From Takakia lepidozioides (Eukaryota > Streptophyta > Takakiopsida > Takakiales > Takakiaceae): a stretch of 64,000 nt of DNA. This document shows positions 33,850-42,893 of this stretch, piece after piece. Below the pieces are notes generated by a model. The model was not told the origin of the DNA. It ran no database searches and saw only the letters and a list, made by a program, of their open reading frames with translations. Every line of letters starts with the position of its first letter. Position 1 is the stretch's first letter. The position numbers and the translations under genes were made by a program. Location: assembly GCA_030704615.1 (NCBI GenBank), contig CM060732.1, forward strand, positions 35,011,053 through 35,075,052. Reading direction: 5' to 3'.

Positions 33850-34435
33850 GGGTGTTGGAAATCTAGAATATATTTCCAGCTTTGTGTCTTGGTTTCACCT
33901 CAATTTGTGCAACACACAGTATGCAATTGTCACTGCACTTGCTCTATCAACCCTAGAATTCAAACATTTCAAAATGCGCCAACGATTTTTCAAAGATGCA
34001 AATGCATTCTCAATCACAACTCTCCCATTATTCATGTTAGAATCAAAATGCAGCTTGTCTATTCCTTCAGGGTTTTGTGGTTTGTAATTCTTCATCAAGT
34101 ATGTTCAGATTGGGTAAGCAGAATCGCCAATCAAGTATGGTGTGATTCTCATCCCCTGAACTGTAACCACGTATTCTTGTAGAATTGTTTGAGTTTTCAA
34201 ATCTCTGTACAATCGTATTGACCTCCATCTGCACATCCCCCGGTTGGCTGACACAAACATTCCAAAACACCTTATCTACATCACACACAACTTGCAAAAC
34301 AATGATATTGAATTTTTTGCGGTTTGTAGAAATCTGCAGCCCCAAGATGACCCTCTTGTTCGGTTTTTTTGCAAGAGAAATATGGGTTCCATCGAGCGGA
34401 AGAGTCGACCCTGTGTCAAGTTAGCACTAATCCAT
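33850..34435 (-). pseudogene. PIF/Harbinger transposase remnant, C-terminal half
   Basis: From 34435 downward, across frame changes: a DGTHISLA block (first catalytic Asp), FNIIVLQVVCDVDKVFWNV, a LIGDSAYP block near 34125 (second catalytic Asp), then GRVVIENAFASLKNRWRIL (catalytic Glu, about 34015-33975) and the CVLH end. This is the DDE_Tnp_4 nuclease fold that cuts and pastes Harbinger DNA transposons. A stop and at least two frameshifts inactivate it. It is cut at 34436 by the LTR of element C, exactly at the DGTH motif. Confidence 0.8.
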
Positions 34436-34436
34436 G

Positions 34437-34750
34437 TGTCAAGTTATTTTACCACTAGTGTGAAACTAGCTAGGAAATAGCTAGCTTTTACATATTGACA
34501 TTTGGGATTGGCCCAAGTGTCAATCCAGGGGTCAAGGCAGATTTAGGCCCTGGAGTGGTTATCTTCACGGCAAGCGCGGAAGGCTCATCTTTCTCGAGTT
34601 GAGCCTCACCGTGCCTAGCTATGGCGCCGTAGTGTGGATTCCCCATGGCGTGGGGTGCACTTGGCTTGACTTGTATTTGAGTGATGAGGTTATATATGCA
34701 TGAGTTTATGCTTCAGATTTGTGAGCTCGTGCTTGTATTCTTCTTCTTTA
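34437..34750 (+). repeat. Element C 5' LTR segment
   Basis: It starts TGTCAAGTTATTTTACC and matches 43096-43409 with five single-base differences and no indel. At the left it is joined to the Harbinger remnant; relative to the 3' end it lacks about 190 bases of U3-like sequence (42905-43095), so the 5' LTR is truncated. No convincing tRNA primer site is seen just after it. Confidence 0.75.
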
Positions 34751-36873
34751 TCACTAGAGAAAGATGAGCTCGTATCTGTGAGTGCCAGATACGAGTTAGT
34801 TGTAGCACTTGTGGTTTTTGCTTGAAAATGAGAGAAACCAAGTTGTTATGCAAGGAGCACCGTGGAGCTCTTGGTTGTTAGAAGCGGAGGCGATGTGGGT
34901 TACGAGGTGGTAGACCTTGGCATTCGATCTTCAGCTTCAGAGATGAAAGCACCATGCTGCAGGTAATTCCAGAGCACCTTGATGGTTTCAGATTGTGTAC
35001 ATGCATGAGCAAGCACGATTGAGAAGAGGACCAGTCAAGAGCAGGTTATAGTGGCTTTGGTGGCAAAGCTGAGAACTGGACTTGGGAATGCGTTGTGTGA
35101 AGGATTGCAAGACCAAGCGAAAGGGCTGATTTGGCTTGGGGCAAATCAGTGCACTTTGTGGAGTATGGTGAGATTGGGTTTCAATCTCGAGCTTCAGCAT
35201 TGAGAGGGCTCTTGTCATGGCAAGAGCATGGAACAGGAGCTAAGAGGTGCGGCAAGGCCATGGAATGTGCACCTAGGGTTTCACAGCTTGGAAGAAGAGC
35301 TCTTGCACCACAAGAGAAGTGTCTTGTGGCTGGAAAATGTAAGCCTTAGGGTTTCAGGAGCTTGGCAAAGGCTGTGGAGTGCTTAGTCTTGTCTTAGAAA
35401 GCATCAAGGAGCCAAGGAGCCAAGATAGGGGGCTGATATATCTTGTGTGAAGAGGTTGCATGTGTGGAGCATGTATTCAGCTCATTGAAGCTTCCATCTT
35501 CAAGCTTGGAGGGCAAGCAAGGAAGAGGGAAGGGCTGATTTCCCTTATGTGAGGGCCTGTGCCGGTGGCCTTCGGGGTCGTGACGGGCTGTGAGGGCCTG
35601 TGACGGGCTACGCCGGTGGCCTTGGGGGCTGTGATGGGCTGTGAGGGGTTGTGACAGGCCATGCCTGAGGCCTTTGGGGTTGTGAGGGGCTGTGTCAGGC
35701 CGTGCCTGAGGCCTGTGGGGCTGTGACGGGCTGTGACAGGCTGTGCCCAGTGGCCTGTGGGGTTGTGACGGGCTGTAAGGGGCTGTGACAGGCTGTGCCC
35801 GTGGCCTTTGGGGCTGTGTGGGGCTGTGACAAGCCGTGCCTGAGGCCTTTGGGGCTGTGACGGGCTGTGAGGGGCTGTGTCAGGCCGTGCCTGAGGCCTT
35901 TGGGGCTGTGAGGGGCTGTGGCGAGCTGTGACGGGCTGTGACGGGCTGTGCCCAGTGGCCTGTGGGGCTGTGACGGGCTGTGTCAGGCCGTGCCTGAGGC
36001 CTTTGGGGTTGTGACGGGCTGTGAGGGGCTGTGACAGGCTGTGCGGGGCTGTGACAGGCTGTGGCGAGCTGTGACGGGCTATGAGGGGCTGTGACGGGCT
36101 ATGCCCAGTGGCCTGTGGGACTGTGACGGCTGTGACCAGTGAGCTGTGCGGGCCTGTGCTGGTCTGTGGTGGCCCGTGTTGACCTGTGGACAGCCTGTGC
36201 TGACTCGTGGAGGCACTGGTGGACTGCCTAAGGACTGGCATGTGGTCTTGAAGGCCGAATTTTGAAGCTCGTGGAGGGCGGTTTGAGGAGTATCTTCATG
36301 ATATTCCCATGGTCATGCAAGTGAGGGAAGAAAGGAGAGGAAGAGTGTTGGGATGAGGGCATGCTGGGGTTAGGCATTGCTTTAGCTTCTCTTCCTTGTA
36401 GTTTCCACCCTCTCATTAGGCCAAGACCTTTCCGTAGGTGGAGGCAAGAGTCAGTCCGGGTTTGGGCTGGGGTGTCCTTGCAGGAGCAACACCGTGGAGT
36501 TGTTTTTGGTGTGGGGGAGTTGTCGTTCTGATTTCTTGTGTTTGGATCCATTCCATACCTGCATGCTTGACTGTGCGCCATGCTAGTTTTGTGTGGGCGC
36601 TTGTTTTTATAGGTGATTGGTCCGGATTTGATCACCGGCCAGTCCTAGAGCATGCTGTCGATGGTGAGGCTGGGGTGATGACCAGCCAGACCATCATTGT
36701 TTCTCCTGTGGTGAGGTTGGAGGTGATGACCAGCCAACCATAGGAGTGCTTGCGGTGGATGCAGGTACAGGTGTAGGCTATGTTAGGAACTTAGTATTCC
36801 AAACCATAAGCCGCAACAGGTTCTCTACCCGGTTACCTTGTGGAGAGGGGGTTAGGGACATGTTCATGACCGG
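34751..36873 (+). other. Element C leader
   Basis: About 2.1 kb without a convincing gene separates the LTR from gag. Frames at 35131-35349 and 36438-36743 are short and lack known domains. Long leaders with tandem arrays occur in large plant Ty3/gypsy elements. The usual methionine-tRNA primer site is not found. Confidence 0.5.
35540..36220 (+). repeat. Tandem array of GGCTGTGACGGGCTGTG units in element C leader
   Basis: About 680 bases of 9-10-base units (gggctgtgac, ggggctgtga) broken by longer variants (gccgtgcctgaggcctttgg). The core is the reverse complement of the CACAGCC array in the family-A LTRs. The minus-strand frame 35477-36241 is the repeat translated and not a gene. Confidence 0.9.
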
Positions 36874-38076
36874 TTGAGTGTCAACACGGAGGTGCCACTA
36901 GTTGCTGGGGACAGTGCCAGTTCGAGCACTAGCGATACTAGTAGGTACACGAGACGAGGTGTGCGGTTTAGGCCACCTTCACCTCCTGTGTCTTCCACGG
37001 AAGGTTCTGATTCGGATTGTGAATCAGGAGGACTCATACCGGCGGTGCAAGTTGTTTCTTTGCCATTGTTGTGGGACACAATGGAGGAGATGTATGGAGC
37101 TACCAAGGGGCCACGAAGGTACTCTGGGGCGGTGGGCACCATCGAGTTGGATGATTTTATCCAAGAGTTTGATAGTTGGTGTGATTTGCAGCAAATGCGC
37201 AATCCACAACTATTTACGCCGTTCATGGCATGGAAAGGGCTGTTTCAGCACCTTGAGGGGCCGCCTATGGATGATTACCATGAGTTCAGGCGGGGGCATG
37301 AGGTTGAGATCGAGGAGTGGAGGATGTACTGGTCACCCGACTATATCTCCATCACTAGGGGCACTAGAGCCACGAGGGCAGTGGCTACACCTGCCGCTGC
37401 ACCGGCAACTTCAGCAAGTAGCAGTGGAACTAGTGGGACTGGTGGTACAGTAGCTATGATGTCCACCCAAGCCACTACCGCACCAGCACTAGCACCCGTG
37501 CCTGCCTTCAACCCTGTTGTGGAGTTCTTCGAAGACTTGAGAGGGAACTACCAAGGGGTGAGGACAGAGAAGTTGCGGAGCTTGCAAGAGTTCCAACGGA
37601 AGCCGACCGAGAGCTTGAGGGAGGCTTTCACTCGCATGAGGCGCTTGATAAATGTAACCCAAGGGGTTACGGAAGCTCAGGCAGTCCAATTCTGGTATGG
37701 GATATTGGACAAGGAGCTGAGGAGAAGGGTGCGGGATGCAACTCTCCTACAAGCGGCCCAACCCACCTTAGCAAATGTGTTTTTGCTGGCAGAGCGGATA
37801 GAGCTCAACATGGTGGAGGAACGAGTGGTCATGGTGGGATTTGCTAAGGAGACACCACTGGGTAGTGGTGCTCCTAGCCAACCACTACCTCAACGTGCTC
37901 AAGACAACAAGGAGGCTCAGGTGAAGCTCAAGGAAAGGCAGAGAGGACCTCAGATGCAGGGGTCTCTCCCTTCATTTGCTGGCCAACAACGGGCGGATGT
38001 GGTGTGCTGGACATGTGGAGGACCCCATGTCAAGAATGATTGCCCAGAGGGAGGCAAAGGGTCGGCACATGCATAG
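36874..38076 (+). CDS. Element C gag with first zinc knuckle
   Basis: A 400-codon frame with no upstream in-frame ATG; the first ATG is at 37081, so a true start may have been lost. Around residues 215-330 is a retrotransposon gag domain (FFEDLRGNYQG, LQEFQRKPTESLREAFTRMR, FWYGILDKELRRRVRD). Near the end is a CX2CX3HX4C knuckle (CWTCGGPHVKNDC). In the same frame, after a TAG at 38074, a second CX2CX4HX4C knuckle (CGHCGKHGHGEAQC) follows, and after a TAA near 38170 a Gly/Arg/Gln-rich stretch leads without a break into the protease frame. So gag and pol are one frame interrupted by stops. Confidence 0.85.
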   Translation: MSVNTEVPLVAGDSASSSTSDTSRYTRRGVRFRPPSPPVSSTEGSDSDCESGGLIPAVQVVSLPLLWDTMEEMYGATKGPRRYSGAVGTIELDDFIQEFDSWCDLQQMRNPQLFTPFMAWKGLFQHLEGPPMDDYHEFRRGHEVEIEEWRMYWSPDYISITRGTRATRAVATPAAAPATSASSSGTSGTGGTVAMMSTQATTAPALAPVPAFNPVVEFFEDLRGNYQGVRTEKLRSLQEFQRKPTESLREAFTRMRRLINVTQGVTEAQAVQFWYGILDKELRRRVRDATLLQAAQPTLANVFLLAERIELNMVEERVVMVGFAKETPLGSGAPSQPLPQRAQDNKEAQVKLKERQRGPQMQGSLPSFAGQQRADVVCWTCGGPHVKNDCPEGGKGSAHA

Positions 38077-38292
38077 CCTGCACAGTTGCAGTGTGGGCAT
38101 TGTGGCAAGCACGGGCATGGAGAGGCCCAGTGTTATGGTTTGCATCCTGAGTTGCGCCCAGGCCAGTTCTAAGGGAACAATGGTGGCTGGGGGCGAGGTG
38201 GAGCAGCCCAGAGAGGACGAGGTGGCCAGCCACGAGGCCAAGGGCAAGCTCAACGTGGCCAAGGACGCGGAGGTCAAGATGTTGACCAAGGC

Positions 38293-39687
38293 ATGGCCAA
38301 CCGGCTTCAGCAGCTAGAGCAGAGGCTCGCTGCCATGGCTACAGCTCAGGTGGTACCGGCTCTAAGGCCGGATGGTCCACCTCCTGCTCCTGAGGGAGGA
38401 GATATGGGAGGCATGGGATTCATGTGTGGAGCAACACTACCACTAGTGCAGGTGGAGTCTGCTGCAACCGTGACTCGAGGAGCAGCACGAGTTCCTGAGC
38501 CACAAGGTGCAGAGGTGGAGTTGGATCCACAGCGTGGGGAGGCAAGCCGTCAGGCTAGGCTTCCTCAGTCATTCACATTGGCGGAGACAGTGTCGACGCC
38601 ATCCATGGCATCTAGTTCTCGCCCGACGGTTACCGAGGCAGAGGTTACTATGCCATTGGGGAGAGCTACACGGGTAGCACCACTACCTAGTGTTGCCAAG
38701 GCTGCAGCAGCTAGTGTGCTGCTAGGAGCGGCCACATCTGTGTGCCAGGCTCCATTGTTCTCAACTACCATGATTGGAACGCCGGGGGTAAAACCAGCTG
38801 AGGTGTTCAGGCTGGCAGCTACACTCTGTGAGAGTGGGGAGGTTACTTCATCTTCTGCGGAGATAGTGGGAGGTGTAGTGCCGGAGGGATCCTCGGATTT
38901 GAGGGTCAAGACTGCCACGACGGCGCCATGGCAAGCTGCAGCTGCCAGGTTGATGGAGCTGTCAGCTAGGCCAGCCATTGAACGCGCCATGGTGACACCT
39001 GGAGTTGTCATGTTAGACAACCAGGATGGCATTTTCTGTTTGAGTGGACCGGCAGGCAAGAGGTACCGGCCACTGCGGGTCTTGTTGGACTCGGGAGCTC
39101 AGCCATTGATGTTGGGCAGAGCTGCTATTGCAGGCTTGGGCTTCACGAAGGCGGATATGGAGCCTTGTCATTTCCAGATACAGACGTCTCTGGGAGGATC
39201 GGAGCAGGCTCGGGGCATGACACGGCGTGAGTTGGCTATCAGACTACGGCCGGATCACCCTACAGATGGCTCAGTGATGCGAACCAAGGCCATTGTGACA
39301 GACGCGGTCTTATACGATGTCCTGGTTGGTGGGGCAGTGTTGTACTCCATGGGCTTCACCCTGGATTTTTGGGAGGAGTCAGCTTCCTATAGACCTGCAT
39401 GGCAGTCAGGGGAGGGCCGGTGTGTGCAGCTCCCTGTGACGTTCATAGGAGGAGTTGCGGTTGCCCAGCGAGGCAAGATGCCGACACTAGCAGCATTCAC
39501 AGCGGCAGTGAGTTGGCCTAGAGAGTTGCTTGAGGGCAACGCTCATTCAGAGGATGTGCCACCTTCGGGAGAGCAGGATGACATGTATGGTATGGCGGAG
39601 TTGCCTACCATGGTTGCTCAGACTCCATTGTGGGGCACGAGCAAGGATTTGCAGCGGGATGCTGATCGACGGGTGCAACAAGCCTAG
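38293..39687 (+). CDS. Element C linker and aspartic protease
   Basis: 464 codons in the gag frame. The first 240 are an Ala/Val/Thr/Pro-rich linker. The retropepsin-like domain begins near residue 257: VLLDSGAQPLMLG (catalytic DSG), then DVLVGGAVLYSMGFTLDF, the second conserved block. It would cut the polyprotein. It ends at a TAG where the continuing frame (the methyltransferase part) has a plausible glutamine codon, so protease and methyltransferase were probably one polyprotein. Confidence 0.75.
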   Translation: MANRLQQLEQRLAAMATAQVVPALRPDGPPPAPEGGDMGGMGFMCGATLPLVQVESAATVTRGAARVPEPQGAEVELDPQRGEASRQARLPQSFTLAETVSTPSMASSSRPTVTEAEVTMPLGRATRVAPLPSVAKAAAASVLLGAATSVCQAPLFSTTMIGTPGVKPAEVFRLAATLCESGEVTSSSAEIVGGVVPEGSSDLRVKTATTAPWQAAAARLMELSARPAIERAMVTPGVVMLDNQDGIFCLSGPAGKRYRPLRVLLDSGAQPLMLGRAAIAGLGFTKADMEPCHFQIQTSLGGSEQARGMTRRELAIRLRPDHPTDGSVMRTKAIVTDAVLYDVLVGGAVLYSMGFTLDFWEESASYRPAWQSGEGRCVQLPVTFIGGVAVAQRGKMPTLAAFTAAVSWPRELLEGNAHSEDVPPSGEQDDMYGMAELPTMVAQTPLWGTSKDLQRDADRRVQQA

Positions 39688-40174
39688 GTGGAGGCTTTTG
39701 TACCGTCAGGAGAGGAGGAGAGTGTGGGGATTGCACCAAGACCACCTCAATTGTCTCCATTGGACACCACACCTATTGTGTGGCAGTATCCGGATGAAGG
39801 CATTTGTCTCCTGGACTTGTTTGGCGGGATCAGCACCGGATTGGCTGCTGTGTTACAAGCAGGTGTACGAGTTCGGCGTTACCTGTATGTGGAGAGGGAT
39901 GAGACTGCACGACGCGTTTCACTTCGCCATGTTGCTCAGTTGGTGCAGCGGTACCCTGAGTTGTTGTCGGTGTCTGCAATTCGTGGATATCAGCAGGCCT
40001 TGCCAGCAGACATTTCGTTGCTGGGGGCGCAGGATTTGGAGCGGGTTGGCTCCATTGATCTGGTAGTGGCAGGTTGGCCCTGCCAAGGGCATTCATCAGC
40101 CGGGCATGGCAATGGATTGCGAGACTCGAGGTCGGGTCTGTTTTGGGAGATGGTGCGGGTTTTGCGCCACTTGC
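39688..40174 (+). CDS. Cytosine-5 DNA methyltransferase domain (N-terminal half) in element C
   Basis: Motif I, the S-adenosylmethionine loop, is LLDLFGGISTGLAAVLQAG (39808-39864). Motif II is YVERDETARRVSLRH (acidic residue that holds the ribose). Motif IV is IDLVVAGWPCQGHSSAG with catalytic Cys at 40081-40083, followed by LRDSRSGLFWEMVRVL, the usual helix after the PCQ loop. C5 methyltransferases flip out and methylate cytosine in DNA. Motifs VI (ENV), VIII, IX and X are absent: the frame passes directly into reverse transcriptase at about 40175-40190. Retroelement-borne C5 methyltransferases are known from charophyte algae and dinoflagellates. Which methyltransferase class it belongs to is not assigned. 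This copy is catalytically dead as encoded. Confidence 0.87.
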
Positions 40175-41079
40175 AGTGGATTCTAGCAGGGGTGGACTTT
40201 GCTCGGTGCTACATAGATGACATCATCATCTTTAGTGTTACGATGGAGGAGCATGAGAGACACCTTTAGGTGGTATTGGAGCGCTTGAGAGCGCATGGAT
40301 TGAAGTTGCATCCGGGGAAGTGCAAGTTTTTCCACAACCAGATTGAGTATCTGGGTCACATGATATATCCTGGAGGATTGGGGGTACAGCAGACTAAGGT
40401 AGAGGCCATTGCACAAATTCCACGCCCCACGGATGTGAGCCGAGTTCGAGCTTTCATGGGGTTGGCAAACTATTATAGACGGTTTGTCAAGAGATTTAAT
40501 ACCATTGCAAAGGCTCTAACCAAGCTGACCAAGGTGGACCAGGAGTGGCAGTGGAAAGATGAGCAGGAACGAGCTTTTCAAGAGCTCAAGGCGAGGTTGA
40601 CCTCGGCGCCTATCTTGAGACGACCTATCAGGGGGCGTCCCTTTCAGCTGCATACGGATTGGAGCATGCTGGGGCTTGGAGCGGTGCTCACACAAGTGGA
40701 TGATGAGGGAAGAGAGTTCGTAGTGGCTTACGCTAGCCGCTCGAACAACGCTGCAGAGGCTAAGTACAGCTCATATGAGGGAGAGTGCTTAGCTGCAGTG
40801 TGGGCCGTGGCACACTTCAGGTGCTATCTATACGGCAATCTTTTCACCCTTGTCACGGATCACCAGCCACTCAAGTGGTTGATGGAGTCAGACAAGCTTA
40901 CGTGGAAGCTTGCACGGTGGGCACTTATACTCCAAGAGTATGACTTTCAGGTTGTGCATCGACCGGGTTTGGTCAATCGGGATGCGGATGGATTGAGTCG
41001 CAATCCATGCATGAGCCAGCAGGATGACACTGGAGCTCGGTGGCATGGTGAGACGGACGAGGAGATGGTGCCGGGATAG
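40175..41079 (+). CDS. Element C reverse transcriptase (C-terminal part) and RNase H
   Basis: Just after the methyltransferase part the frame reads LAGVDFARCYIDDIIIFS, the catalytic box of Ty3/gypsy reverse transcriptase, then (after TAG at 40267) RLRAHGLKLHPGKCKFF, IEYLGHMI and FMGLANYYRRFVKRF (thumb). RNase H follows with FQLHTDWSMLGLGAVL (first Asp), YSSYEGECLAAVWAVAHFR (Glu), LVTDHQPLKWL (Asp) and VHRPGLVNRDADGLSR. Fingers and palm before the YIDD box, roughly 180-200 residues, are deleted. The frame ends with TAG at 41077. Confidence 0.9.
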
Positions 41080-41094
41080 CACGCATCTGCATTT

Positions 41095-42203
41095 TTGTGT
41101 ATCTTGGCATCGGGAGGTCAGATTGGACCTACAACAGGGATGACTGTAGACGGAGTGTCTGAGAACCCTGAGGCTAGTGATGAGCTAGGTGGTGCCAGAG
41201 ATATACATGAGGATTCGGCTGTGTTGGACTACCTCCGCACGGGAGACACGGCAGCCACTATGACTGCCAAGGAGAGGGATCGGATCCTGCAACGAGCCAA
41301 GAGGTTCAAGTGGGAGGGGATACACCTACTTCGAGTGTGGGAGGATGGTCGGGTGAGGATTGTGCCTCACCCCACACAGCATGCACGGTTAGTGCGGCAT
41401 GCCCATGAGGAGTTGGGGCATTTTGGAGTGCAACGCACTCACAGTTTACTGCAGGGGCAGTATTGGTGGCGTGGTATGTATACAGAGGTGCAACAGTTCG
41501 TGGCTAGGTGCATGGTGTGTGACAGGGCGCGTGCTTCATTCAATGCCCCTACACCACAGTTGCATCCTTTACCAATCATGGATTGGGCTACAGGTGGAGT
41601 CTTGACTTCGCAGGACCGTTGCCACTGACTATGCGCCACCACAGATATGTGTTGGTGATGGTGGAGCACTTCTCCAAGTGGATTGAGTTGGTTCCATTGC
41701 CTGACAAGGCTAGTGAGGGGGCTGCGTATGCATTCTTGGATCATGTGCTTAGCCGATTTGGTGCTCCAGCTGAGGTACTCACGGACCAAGGGAGAGAGTT
41801 CTTGGGGGAGTTTCAGGCTTTGTGTGATAAAGCCTTGATAGACCACCACACCACTTCTCGGGATCATCCTGAGGCCGATGGCTTAGTAGAGAGAGTTGTT
41901 CAGACGGTGAAGAGGGGTTTGCGCAAGTATGGCTTGCAGAAGGGACACCTAGGAGATTGGGATCTTCAGGTTCCTTGGTTAGCCATGGGCTACAGGTTCA
42001 GCAAACAAGCATCACTTGCCTCCTTCTCACCATATTTCCTTCTCTTTGGCCGAGAGCCGGATTTGCCTGCAGTCATTCGTAGGGACACTGCTCAAGTCCT
42101 TAACCTTGACGATCCGGACGTGTGGGTACGTGCATGTGATCAGCGTGCAAAGTTGTTCAAGAAAGTCATGCCCATGGCTTTTGAGAACCTTGCCATTGCA
42201 TAG
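41095..42203 (+). pseudogene. Element C integrase with one frameshift
   Basis: The zinc-binding part lies in the frame to about 41575 (HAEELGHFGVQRTH-type HH block, then CMVCDRA), then a one-base loss near 41575-41600 moves the frame to 41583-42203. The DDE core is there: WSLDFAGPLP (Asp), EVLTDQGREFLGEF (Asp) and HPEADGLVERVVQTVK (Glu), followed by the region ending FENLAIA. It stops at TAG 42201, and the same frame continues into the next feature, so the stop lies inside one protein. Confidence 0.85.
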
Positions 42204-42215
42204 CACCGTGATACG

Positions 42216-42644
42216 TTGAGGTATGCCACTATACGTGGTGGAGGATATTGTCCTGGGGTTCGGAGGTTTAGCCCTGGTGACTATGTTTATTTGCAGCAGA
42301 CTGCTCCTACGACTCTGGATGTTACTGCAGGGCGTGTTATTCTGAGGGTTCGAGAGGTGTTGCCCTCAGGGGTCCTGATCTTGGAGGGTCGGGATGGCAT
42401 GACTTGGAAGGACCATGTGCGTAATTGTGTGTCATGTCACCTTCCCAATGTCGATGGCAGAGTTGACCCAAACTTGGCAGTGGTACCTGCAAGTTTGAGG
42501 TGCATGCTCTGTGGGTCTGCCAAAAGGGCAGCCATCATGCTGGTGTGTGATCGATGCTCAAGGGGTTGGCATATGGGATGCTTGACACCACCTCTTGAGA
42601 AGGTTCCTGACAGAGATTGGTTGTGTCCACACTGCTTGGGATAG
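42216..42644 (+). CDS. Element C integrase C-terminal domain plus PHD finger
   Basis: Residues 1-75 are the SH3-like integrase C-terminal domain (RRFSPGDYVYLQQ, then beta-rich sequence). Residues 93-141 form a PHD finger with the full C4HC3 order: CX2C, 11 residues, CX2C, 4 residues, HX2C, 14 residues, CX2C, with LVCDRCSRGWHMGC and WLCPHC. PHD fingers read histone H3 tails, commonly lysine-4 state. In chromoviruses a chromodomain sits at this position and guides insertion; here a PHD finger takes its place, so guided integration is a reasonable inference. The domain is intact. It is the end of pol, followed by about 250 bases to the polypurine tract. Confidence 0.88.
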   Translation: MRYATIRGGGYCPGVRRFSPGDYVYLQQTAPTTLDVTAGRVILRVREVLPSGVLILEGRDGMTWKDHVRNCVSCHLPNVDGRVDPNLAVVPASLRCMLCGSAKRAAIMLVCDRCSRGWHMGCLTPPLEKVPDRDWLCPHCLG

Positions 42645-42893
42645 TGGCAGTGGACATGACTGGAGGCAGCTAACAAGACATGGGAGGCCAAGCTCATAGG
42701 AGTCAAGACATGAGATCCCAAGCTCAAGTTCACAGGTTGCAAGACGGCGACTAACGATGGGGCAACTCTTGCACCCGGCCTCTTGATCTATCGAGTTCGA
42801 GTGTAGTAGAGATAGTGGTGGAGGACTTAGTGAGGCTATGGTCACTATCACATCTTGTGGCTACCTGGACTTAGAGGGACCTAAGCACCAGCT

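Noticed and set aside
35477-36241. 254-codon minus-strand frame rich in Ser, Gln, Pro and His
   Set aside because: It is the GGCTGTGAC tandem array translated; repeats of 9-10 bases keep frames open without coding.
39688-40174. Methyltransferase as an independent host gene
   Set aside because: It shares the reading frame with protease upstream and reverse transcriptase downstream and lies between the LTR copies.
38074-42203. Genome-wide reassignment of UAG/UAA to glutamine
   Set aside because: The protein-coding genes here end normally and other elements contain TGA stops; C-to-T decay of CAG/CAA is simpler.
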